A DNA stretch of 16,882 nt, from contig CAIRMS010000377.1 of NCBI GenBank assembly GCA_903879765.1, positions 1-16,882 on the forward strand, given 5' to 3'. The translations under genes and the position numbers were made by a program. The notes below the pieces were generated by a model that made no database searches, was not told where the DNA came from, and saw nothing but the letters and a program-made list of their open reading frames with translations. The first letter of the stretch is position 1. The number at the start of each line of letters is the position of its first letter. This DNA is from an uncultured Flavobacteriales bacterium (GTDB taxonomy: Bacteria > Bacteroidota > Bacteroidia > Flavobacteriales_D > Crocinitomicaceae). Below, piece by piece: positions 10,101 through 15,703 of the stretch.

Positions 10101-12716
10101 TAAAACAGTGGTCGCAGGAGCAGTGATGGCAGCGCTTGGCAATGGATTAACCGTTAACGTAAGAGTTGTGGTAGTTGCGCAGACTCCAACTGCCGGTGTA
10201 AATGTATACGTTGTTGTAGTTTGATTATTCAAAGCAGGAGACCAACTACCAGCAATCGAATTTAAAGAAGTTGTCGGCAATGCATTAATCGCCGATCCAG
10301 CACAAATAGCTGCAATTGGATTAAACGTCGGGCTTAGGTTCGGATTAACAATCAAGGTGCCATTGACATTTGTAGTACCATCCCAGAAACCACCACCTGA
10401 CGCACTGTATCCTCCATAGTTAGTACATCCATTCATGGTGTAACTAAAGGCATAATAATATGTCCCTTGACTCAATGCAGGAATGATTCCAGAGTATTCA
10501 TCGTTATTTACGCTCGTTCCAGCTGGATTAAAGCTAGCAGTTGTCCAACTCGTGCTTGGCCAAGATGCTGGATTTGTATTACTTGTGTTGTACGCAAATT
10601 GAACCGTAATCCCAGCGCCTTGTCCTACTGGAGGTGTTACTCCAGCCTCAAATACTTGACCATAAATTGTCAAAGTTTGACCTTGACAAATTGAAGAAGA
10701 TCCTGGAGATTGAATATTTGCCCAATCAACAACATTCGAAACAGTTACGGTACCAGTTGCCGTGGAAGAACTGCATCCGTTTAAGCTATAAGCAACGGAA
10801 TACGTAGTGGTTGAAGCGGGTGAAACACTTAGTGTTTGCGTTGTTTCGCCATTTGGTGACCAGAGGAACGTTCCACCGCTTGGACTCGCCGTTGCTGTTA
10901 ATATTGCGGATGATCCTGGACAAATCGTACTCGAGTTAACACTTAATGTTGGTGATGCAGAAACGGTCACCACTCCTGACGCTGGAGCGCTAGAACATGA
11001 GCCATTTGAGTAAGTAACTGTATAGGTAGTTGTCGAAGTTGGACTAACAGTGATTGTTTGTGTCGTGGCACCCCCAGGAGACCACAAATAGGTGCCACCT
11101 GCAGCTGAAGGCGTTGCGGTTAGTGTTGCAGATTGACCACCACAAATTGTGGTATTGTTTACAGTGACTGTCGGACCCGGAACCACATTGACTACTACAT
11201 CGTCGTTAGAAGTACATCCATTAGCTGTTGCTGTAAGTGTATAAGTTGTAGTAGAAGTCGGACTTGCGGTTGGATTTGCAACGGTGGTGCTACTTAAAGT
11301 TGCTCCAGGAGACCAAGAAAGTGTGGTAGGAATTGACCCTGGACAACCTGAAATTGGCACAGCAATTGTTTGTCCGCCAGTAAGGATTGCCAAGCCCCCA
11401 CTAATTGAGGTGCTTCCACAGAAAATGTTATATCCTGCCACATTTGAATTAAATGCACCTTGTGTTTCTAAGTTGAAAGTATAAGGCGGATTTGAAGGTG
11501 CGTTGATGGTAATTGTTTGGTTTGATCCAGAGGCATATGGTCCACCAGACGCTATCACTGCACCTATGGAATTGGTTATATTCCAAGTTGTTTCATCTAA
11601 ATTACTTCCTGAAAAAATATTTACATCAATCGGACCGCCGAATCCACCAACAGCACTTGCTGAACCGTTCAACGTGGTCGTTTGACCTGTGCAAATTGTT
11701 ATGTCAGGACCAGCATTAATAGTAGGTGCTGGACTGACAAAAACAGTCATTTCATCTGTGGAAGTACAGGTGCCTGATGTTGCTGTTAATGTGTAAGTTG
11801 TAGTAACCGTTGGTGTTGCTGTAGGATTTAAAATGGTCGTTGAACTTAAAGTAGCTCCTGGTGACCAAACATAAGTAATGGGCAACGTTCCACCGCCAGT
11901 TGTTCCATTACAACCCGTTACACTCGCAGTCGTAGTTTGACCACCAGTGATAGATCCAGTATTTACAGTAGTACTATTACACGAAATGGTATACGAGGCA
12001 TTGTTGTCATTAAAATTCCCTTGCGTTTCCATTGAAAAATTATATGGACCCGTCCCAACATTTGTTAATGTTATTGTATTATTAGACGCGAAAAAGTATG
12101 GGCCACCTGACCCAACTGTTGCTCCAGAGGCATTTGTTAAATTCCAAGAAGTTTCATCTAGAAATCCTGTTCCAGATATGGTAATGGTTATACTCGAAGA
12201 ACTTCCTCCTGATCCAGTTCCTGTACCGGCGGTCACCGTTCCATTTAATGTGGACGGTTGACCTGCGCAAACAACAACATCTGGCCCAGCATTTACGATT
12301 GGATTATTGCATGGCGGAGTAGGACAAGACACTATATAACTCATTGTGGTGGGTCCGGTCAAAGCCAAACAAGTAAATCTTGACAAATGGACATAATATT
12401 GCCCTGCCGCTGGACAAGTCCAAGTAAAAGTTGATTGAAGTGCACATTGATCATCCCACTGACCAAGAAGGGTATAAGAAGAATTGTGTAAACGCAAATA
12501 CGTGTCAATACTACTCTGACCGCACGTTGAGAATGTGTAAGTACACCCTGCAGTTGCCGTAAATGGAAACAAAATAACACCGGATGAATACGAGGGTGTA
12601 TATTGTAACGTTGAAGTTGGCGTTATTGGAAATGTAACCGTTTGAGGTGTACATAACTGGGCGTTTAACCCCACTGTAAAAAACAGCGAAATAACAATAA
12701 GGGCAAGAAACCTCAT
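5748..12716 (-). CDS. Giant (2322 aa) repetitive secreted adhesin-like protein, T9SS type B (CHU_C) C-terminus
   Basis: The signal peptide is residues 1-19 (cut after GLNA). Residues 20-131 form a cysteine-rich beta domain resembling pre-peptidase C-terminal domains (TYLRLHNSS, GQYYVHLSRF). Two copies of a roughly 190-residue module follow (about 142-328 and 334-511), each with NAGPD, DETSWNLTN or DETTWNITN, GGPY and METQG or LETQG. Two Ig-like CHU_C-associated modules lie at 514-660. Residues 664-790 are a NNDEYSG/GTYYYAF domain known from other T9SS proteins. A bookend module (796-860) precedes twelve tandem Ig/SprB-like units (about 862-1776), then a second bookend (1780-1843). Three more Ig-like modules (1844-2064), a PKD-like module, a PKD domain (TWDFGDGG, 2176-2183) and CHU_C (about 2229-2322; IPNSFTPDGD, NRWGE) complete it. 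SprB-like repeats point to a cell-surface adhesin, possibly linked to gliding, but no function is proven. No Lys or Arg occurs from 114 to 2265. The 132-nt leader behind a probable terminator suggests its own promoter. Confidence 0.9.
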   Translation of the reverse strand: MRFLALIVISLFFTVGLNAQLCTPQTVTFPITPTSTLQYTPSYSSGVILFPFTATAGCTYTFSTCGQSSIDTYLRLHNSSYTLLGQWDDQCALQSTFTWTCPAAGQYYVHLSRFTCLALTGPTTMSYIVSCPTPPCNNPIVNAGPDVVVCAGQPSTLNGTVTAGTGTGSGGSSSSITITISGTGFLDETSWNLTNASGATVGSGGPYFFASNNTITLTNVGTGPYNFSMETQGNFNDNNASYTISCNSTTVNTGSITGGQTTTASVTGCNGTTGGGTLPITYVWSPGATLSSTTILNPTATPTVTTTYTLTATSGTCTSTDEMTVFVSPAPTINAGPDITICTGQTTTLNGSASAVGGFGGPIDVNIFSGSNLDETTWNITNSIGAVIASGGPYASGSNQTITINAPSNPPYTFNLETQGAFNSNVAGYNIFCGSTSISGGLAILTGGQTIAVPISGCPGSIPTTLSWSPGATLSSTTVANPTASPTSTTTYTLTATANGCTSNDDVVVNVVPGPTVTVNNTTICGGQSATLTATPSAAGGTYLWSPGGATTQTITVSPTSTTTYTVTYSNGSCSSAPASGVVTVSASPTLSVNSSTICPGSSAILTATASPSGGTFLWSPNGETTQTLSVSPASTTTYSVAYSLNGCSSSTATGTVTVSNVVDWANIQSPGSSSICQGQTLTIYGQVFEAGVTPPVGQGAGITVQFAYNTSNTNPASWPSTSWTTASFNPAGTSVNNDEYSGIIPALSQGTYYYAFSYTMNGCTNYGGYSASGGGFWDGTTNVNGTLIVNPNLSPTFNPIAAICAGSAINALPTTSLNSIAGSWSPALNNQTTTTYTFTPAVGVCATTTTLTLTVNPLPSAAITAPATTVLTCATPSITLTATGGGTYSWSNGTAVVGTTATLNVTTPGTYTVTVTSASGCVATASQIITQNISLPSVAITPPLTSILTCTTTTINLTATGGGTYSWSNGTTNVGSTASINVTAPGVYTVTVTGANGCTGTANSNITQDIVAPTTSIVSLANTTVLDCNINVITLAASGAGGWVSSSWSNGTTVITTNNNISVSTPGTYTVSVTGTNGCIGTATQVITQNITQPNALITNPLTTILTCSTPTISLTGTGGGTYSWMDGNGVIGTNATINITTANTYTLIVTGANGCDATSSITITDNFLAPIVSVTASNTVLSCTNTSITLVASGGGSYSWIGGSTSSSLTVTSPGTYTVTVTGPNGCTASSSQVITQSITPPTVNVTTSNNGLLTCAVTSITLTATGGGTYLWSNGSTNAVISVSTPGTYSVTVTGANGCSTTANSVVTQNILPPTAAIATPSTTVLTCTASSIGLTASGGSSYAWSNGTTTIGNSATLSVTLPGTYTVTVTGSNGCTATVSQTITQNSVAPPAAINSLATTVLTCTTPSITVTATGGGTYSWSNGTAIVGTNASINITNPGTYTVTVTAPNGCTATASQVITQNNTAPALSITAPISTVLTCTTTSISLTANGVGTISWTNPSIISVNPTISVTNPGVYTVTLTAANGCTASLSQTITQNTATPAAAITTPSTTVITCTTTSISLTATGGGTYSWSNGTAVVGTSDTLVVTTPGTYTVTVTGTNGCTATAATTITQNTISPTAGINVPNTTILTCTTTSIPLTATGGGSYTWYSGTATIGNTSTLTVTNPGFYTVVVTSPNGCNSLTNIVITQDIVAPVASITNNTNSSVLDCNTTQISLTGVGGTNASWSNGTTVVSSVANLNVTSAGTYTYTGTNANGCLDTESITITFTPNTTPTFSQIAAICTNGSFSLPTTSTNNVAGTWSPSPNYVSTTTYTFQPNAGVCANTASMTITVNPYPVVSVQNDTICIGQSTTINSTVNLAGGSYAWLPTNSVTSNITVTPLSTSYFQVIYTLNGCSDTSISEIYVNPISIPVTANQTICNGQIAQLIATAPLPGGTFIWSNGVSNDSIQVSPSATTNYSVAYNLNGCVSPLVNSTVTVNPVPTLGVNNSTICAGNTATITAIPNLLGGTFYWGSPGVVGPSSQTFTPSNDATITVYYVLNGCSSALATSAITVNPLPIATFSASVTQGCAPLSVTLTADDASNATYSWSTSNAMTGTGSQTNLQFQMNGGFDVSLTTTLNGCSVTETLSNYIQVDNYPIAAFEPSSDQFTEPNQTLSFMNNSLGATTYTWDFGDGGTSSEESPIHTFGGNELGTTIVLTAFSNLGCADTSQFFIGYDPGLVYYIPNSFTPDGDMNNQVFTPILTSGIDIYNYTMYIFNRWGEIIFESNDPSIGWDGSYGIEGKDAEVGVYTYQIFIKIPTFDERKMILGHVNLIR
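7190..10331 (-). repeat. Bookend module pair flanking the 12-unit array
   Basis: The span runs from the first copy (residues 796-860, bases 10137-10331) to the second (1780-1843, bases 7188-7379) of the giant protein. Both copies read PTF..IAAIC, then LPTTS..N.AG.WSP, TTTTYTF or STTTYTF, GVCA and TVNP. They have two cysteines each and differ clearly from the array units between them. The array is thus bracketed by two homologous modules on the same strand. Confidence 0.75.
7389..10133 (-). repeat. 12-unit in-frame tandem array of ~76-residue Ig/SprB-like modules
   Basis: The first cysteines of the twelve units are at residues 874, 951, 1029, 1109, 1185, 1258, 1331, 1408, 1485, 1561, 1638 and 1716 of the giant protein, giving periods of 73-80. 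Each unit reads roughly VLTC, then ITLTATGGGTYSWSNG, then PGTYTVTVTGANGC, and ends in ITQN. The second cysteine lies 44-51 residues after the first (48 in eight of twelve), so one intradomain disulfide per unit is likely. The GTYTVTVT-x-x-NGC core resembles the SprB repeat of Flavobacterium gliding adhesins. Units that match closely in protein differ at many third codon positions, so the array is not a recent expansion. Confidence 0.9.
11184..12293 (-). repeat. Duplicated ~190-residue module near the giant protein's N-terminus
   Basis: Residues 142-328 and 334-511 align end to end. Shared landmarks are NAGPDVVVC/NAGPDITIC, LDETSWNLTN/LDETTWNITN, GSGGPY/ASGGPY, METQG.F/LETQG.F, TGGQT and WSPGATLSSTT. 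Each copy appears to be a DETSW-type beta domain inserted into an Ig-like module, because the NAGPD...C start and the SPGATLSSTT...YTLTAT end together resemble one split Ig unit. Confidence 0.8.
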
Positions 12717-12746
12717 TTAGTTGTAATTGTGTTTCGTATTAATTCG

Positions 12747-12768
12747 TTTTAGCAGGCTAAATTTAGCA
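12747..12768. promoter_or_regulatory. Palindrome GCTAAATTTAGC with overlapping direct repeat, upstream of the giant gene
   Basis: A perfect 12-bp palindrome lies at 12756-12767, with TTTAGCA repeated at 12747-12753 and 12762-12768 (15-bp period). It sits 31-52 bases upstream of the ATG, where an operator or promoter element would be expected. No clean Bacteroidota -33/-7 pair was found nearby. AT-rich palindromes of this size occur by chance, so a regulatory role is a guess. Confidence 0.25.
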
Positions 12769-12822
12769 AATAATAAACGAAGTAACAATAAAACAGTTGC
12801 CTAAATGAGTTCAAGAATGAGC

Positions 12823-12852
12823 AAAAAATTAATAAATAATAGAATTTATTAA
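12823..12852 (-). terminator. A/U-only hairpin with U6 tract after accC
   Basis: On the minus strand TTAATAAAT (12852-12844), a 6-nt loop and ATTTATTAA (12837-12829) form a perfect 9-bp stem, followed directly by six T (12828-12823). The first arm overlaps the accC stop codon. The shape is that of an intrinsic terminator, but the stem has no G-C pair and would be weak, so partial read-through is plausible. Confidence 0.45.
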
Positions 12853-14183
12853 AATTCGAAGCTCTCCATAAATTTAGTCGTGAAATTTCCATTACAGAAA
12901 TCTTCATTTTGCATCAATTTTTGATGAAAAGGAATGGTTGTTTTCACACCGCCGATAACATATTCTCCCAGTGCGCGTTTCATTTTAGCAATCGCCTCTT
13001 CACGTGTTTGTGCAACAACGATTAATTTGGAAATCATGGAGTCGTAATTTGGCGGAATTGTATATCCTGCATATACATGGGCATCAATTCGAATTCCATG
13101 TCCACCCGGACAATGGTAATCAGTGATTTTCCCTGGACAAGGTCTAAAGTCCTTATATGGATCTTCTGCATTGATACGACATTGAATCGCATGCATTTGA
13201 GGATAATAATTTTTACCAGAAATTTTATGTCCAGCAGCAATCAATATTTGCTCTTTAATCAAGTCAAAATTGATTACTTCTTCTGTGATTGTATGCTCAA
13301 CTTGAATACGCGTGTTCATTTCCATGAAGTAGAAATCACGGTTTTTATCAACTAAAAACTCAACCGTCCCAACACCTTCGTATTTCACTGCTTTAGCTGC
13401 CTTAATTGCTGCTTCACCCATACGCTCACGAAGTTCATCTGTCATAAATGGTGAAGGTGTTTCCTCCACTAATTTTTGATGACGACGTTGAATGGAACAA
13501 TCTCTTTCAGACAAGTGACAAGCATTTCCGAATTGATCACCTGCAATTTGAATTTCAATGTGACGTGGTTCTTCAATGTACTTTTCCATGTAGATTCCAT
13601 CGTTTCCGAAAGCAGCTCCTGCTTCTTGACGTGCGGAATCCCAAGCTCCTTGAAGTTCACTTTCCTCCCAAACGATGCGCATTCCTTTACCGCCACCTCC
13701 AGCTGTTGCTTTCAAGATGACAGGATATTTGATTGCTTTGGCTTCCACCATCGCTTGCGCAACATCTTTTAATAATCCAACAGATCCTGGAATACATGGT
13801 ACACCAGCAGCAATCATGGTTGCTTTTGCCGTTGCTTTATCTCCCATCCCTGCAATTTGTTCTGGAAGAGCACCAATAAATTTAATCCCATGTTCTTGAC
13901 AAACACGTGAAAATTTCTCGTTTTCAGACAAGAATCCGTATCCAGGGTGAATGGCATCTGCATTCGTAATTTCTGCAGCTGCAATAATATTAGGTATGGA
14001 CAAGTATGATTTCGCCGATACGGGTGGACCAATACATACTGCTTCGTCAGCAAAGCGAACAGGTAAACTATCCTTATCAGCAGTGGAGTAAACAGCGACT
14101 GTGTTAATACCCATTTCTGTACAGGTACGAATCACACGCAATGCGATTTCACCGCGATTGGCGATTAGAATTTTCTTAAACAT
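12849..14183 (-). CDS. accC: Biotin carboxylase subunit of acetyl-CoA carboxylase
   Basis: This 444-residue protein is close to the usual length of about 450. It catalyses ATP- and bicarbonate-dependent carboxylation of the biotin on AccB, the first half-reaction of malonyl-CoA synthesis in the cytoplasm. The N-terminal carboxylase domain begins KKILIANRGEIALRVIR and contains HPGYGFLSEN (79-88). The ATP-grasp region has the glycine loop GGGGKGMR (162-169), K116, K158, RHIEIQ (207-212), RRHQKLVEETPSP (233-245), E275, E288 and the MNTRIQVEH signature (289-297) with R292. The conserved arginine of the C-terminal domain is R336 (IQCRINAEDP). All expected catalytic residues are present. It follows accB by 22 nt, the usual accB-accC pairing; the transferase genes accA and accD are not in the window. 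Confidence 0.97.
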   Translation of the reverse strand: MFKKILIANRGEIALRVIRTCTEMGINTVAVYSTADKDSLPVRFADEAVCIGPPVSAKSYLSIPNIIAAAEITNADAIHPGYGFLSENEKFSRVCQEHGIKFIGALPEQIAGMGDKATAKATMIAAGVPCIPGSVGLLKDVAQAMVEAKAIKYPVILKATAGGGGKGMRIVWEESELQGAWDSARQEAGAAFGNDGIYMEKYIEEPRHIEIQIAGDQFGNACHLSERDCSIQRRHQKLVEETPSPFMTDELRERMGEAAIKAAKAVKYEGVGTVEFLVDKNRDFYFMEMNTRIQVEHTITEEVINFDLIKEQILIAAGHKISGKNYYPQMHAIQCRINAEDPYKDFRPCPGKITDYHCPGGHGIRIDAHVYAGYTIPPNYDSMISKLIVVAQTREEAIAKMKRALGEYVIGGVKTTIPFHQKLMQNEDFCNGNFTTKFMESFEF

Positions 14184-14205
14184 AAAGGAAGATTTTTTGC
14201 AGCAA

Positions 14206-14679
14206 TTAAGCTGGATCTACTAAAAATAGTGGTTGATCGTAATCTACAGGACTTGCATTGTCTACAAGAACTTTAACAATTTTACCAGAAATTTCTGATT
14301 CAATTTCGTTAAATGTTTTCATTGCTTCAATGATGCAAAGTTTATCTCCTGGTTGAATCGTGCTTCCAACGTTTACAAAAGCATCTTTGTCTGGTCCAGG
14401 AGTACGGTAAAATGTTCCAATCATTGGAGATTTCACAGTAATGTAACGGGATTCATCCGAACTTTCTGCAGCAGCTACAGGTGCAGCAGCAACCGGCGCT
14501 GGAGCAGCAGCTTGTGGAGCCATTGCTACCGGAGCAGCAGCTTGTACATAAACAGGTTGTTCACTGAAAGACGTTCCATTTTCAATGGCAATTTTAAATC
14601 CTTCGTTTTCAATTTCAATTTTACCAATTCCTGACTTAGAAACAAGTTTAATTAGGTCTTTGATTTCTTCTAAATTCAT
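14206..14679 (-). CDS. accB: Biotin carboxyl carrier protein of acetyl-CoA carboxylase
   Basis: This 157-residue protein begins with an N-terminal segment (MNLEEIKDLIKLVSKSGIGK) of the kind that mediates carrier-carboxylase contacts. An alanine/proline-rich flexible linker covers about 44-72. The biotinyl domain spans about 78-156. The biotin attachment site is EAMKTFNEI with K121, and the protruding thumb typical of AccB, as opposed to other biotinyl domains, is visible as YRTPGPD (91-97). BirA would attach biotin to K121; AccC then carboxylates it and the AccAD transferase passes the carboxyl group to acetyl-CoA. It lies 31 nt after fabH and 22 nt before accC, in a fatty-acid initiation operon. 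Length and motifs are complete. Confidence 0.97.
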   Translation of the reverse strand: MNLEEIKDLIKLVSKSGIGKIEIENEGFKIAIENGTSFSEQPVYVQAAAPVAMAPQAAAPAPVAAAPVAAAESSDESRYITVKSPMIGTFYRTPGPDKDAFVNVGSTIQPGDKLCIIEAMKTFNEIESEISGKIVKVLVDNASPVDYDQPLFLVDPA

Positions 14680-14710
14680 AACAATGATTTGTTTTGCAAA
14701 ATTACTAATA

Positions 14711-15700
14711 TTATGAGTTATAAGCCCATTTCAAATAAATAGCTCCCCATGTAAATCCACCACCAAAAGCGGATAAAATAAGTGTATCTCCTTTTTTCAA
14801 TTGTTTTTCATAGTCCCACAAACATAAAGGCAATGTACCGGCAGTTGTGTTACCGTATTTTTCGATGTTGATCATCACTTTTTCTTTGGAAAGTCCCATG
14901 CGATTTGCTGTAGCATCAATGATGCGCAAATTGGCTTGATGTGGCACTAACCATTGAACATCATCGGATGTCAAATTATTTTTTTCCATGATTTTCGCTG
15001 AAACATCTGCCATATTTGTTACGGCAAATTTGAAGACGCTTTGTCCTTCTTGTTTCACGTAATGCATTCTGTTTTCAACGGTTTCAATACTTGCAGGATG
15101 TAAAGATCCACCTGCAGGTTGAACTAAGAATTCGCGACCAGATCCATCTGAATGCAAAATAAAGTCTTGTAGTCCAAGTCCTTCTGTATTTGGCTCCAGT
15201 AAAACTGCACCTGCACCATCACCGAAAATCACACATGTCGTACGATCTTGGTAATCCACAATGGAAGTCATCTTATCGACACCAACCACAATTACTTTTT
15301 TGTATTTACCAGTTTCAATGAATTGAGATCCTGTTGCAAGCGCAAAAAGAAATCCTGAACAAGCGGCATTTACATCGAAAGACCACGCGTTTTTCATTCC
15401 TGTTTTGTCACTCAAGATATTCGCTGTACTTGGGAAAGGGTGATCTGGTGTAACAGTTCCACAAATAACTAAATCGATGTCCATTGGATCGATTCCTTTT
15501 TTCTCTAAAAGTTGCTTAACCGCTGCAGCGGCCATATCAGATGAGGCACCGTTACGCATGATGCGACGCTCTTTGATTCCCGTGCGTGAAGTAATCCACT
15601 CATCAGAAGTATCCACAAATTTGGATAAATCCTCGTTACTTAAAATGTCCTCGGGAACGTATCCTTGTACCGCCGTAATTGCTGCTGTAAGTTTATTCAT
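14711..15700 (-). CDS. fabH: 3-oxoacyl-[acyl-carrier-protein] synthase III (KAS III)
   Basis: This 329-residue protein condenses an acyl-CoA primer with malonyl-ACP to start fatty-acid synthesis. The Cys-His-Asn triad is intact: C114 in NAACSGFLFALATG, H254 in VPHQANLRII, and N284 in KYGNTTAGTLPL. The substrate-binding SDEWITSRTGIKERR (32-46) and C-terminal FGGGFTWGA (312-320) are also typical. Bacteroidota often use branched primers, but primer choice cannot be read from the sequence. It starts at ATG three bases after the plsX stop; the intervening GAG leaves room for translational coupling. Placement between plsX and accB ties primer condensation to malonyl-CoA supply. Confidence 0.97.
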   Translation of the reverse strand: MNKLTAAITAVQGYVPEDILSNEDLSKFVDTSDEWITSRTGIKERRIMRNGASSDMAAAAVKQLLEKKGIDPMDIDLVICGTVTPDHPFPSTANILSDKTGMKNAWSFDVNAACSGFLFALATGSQFIETGKYKKVIVVGVDKMTSIVDYQDRTTCVIFGDGAGAVLLEPNTEGLGLQDFILHSDGSGREFLVQPAGGSLHPASIETVENRMHYVKQEGQSVFKFAVTNMADVSAKIMEKNNLTSDDVQWLVPHQANLRIIDATANRMGLSKEKVMINIEKYGNTTAGTLPLCLWDYEKQLKKGDTLILSAFGGGFTWGAIYLKWAYNS

Positions 15701-15703
15701 CTC

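Noticed and set aside
7389..10133. Considered a CRISPR array or DNA-level satellite because of the regular period
   Set aside because: The period of about 220-240 bp is a protein-domain repeat in one open frame with diverged codons, not short identical repeats with unique spacers.
3049..12716. Considered phase variation through homopolymer or short tandem repeats in the surface genes
   Set aside because: I saw no homopolymer tract or short tandem repeat long enough near the starts or inside the frames; both frames are intact.
14692..14701. 10-bp palindrome TTTTGCAAAA before accB
   Set aside because: Short, AT-rich, inside a 31-nt operon gap; expected by chance.
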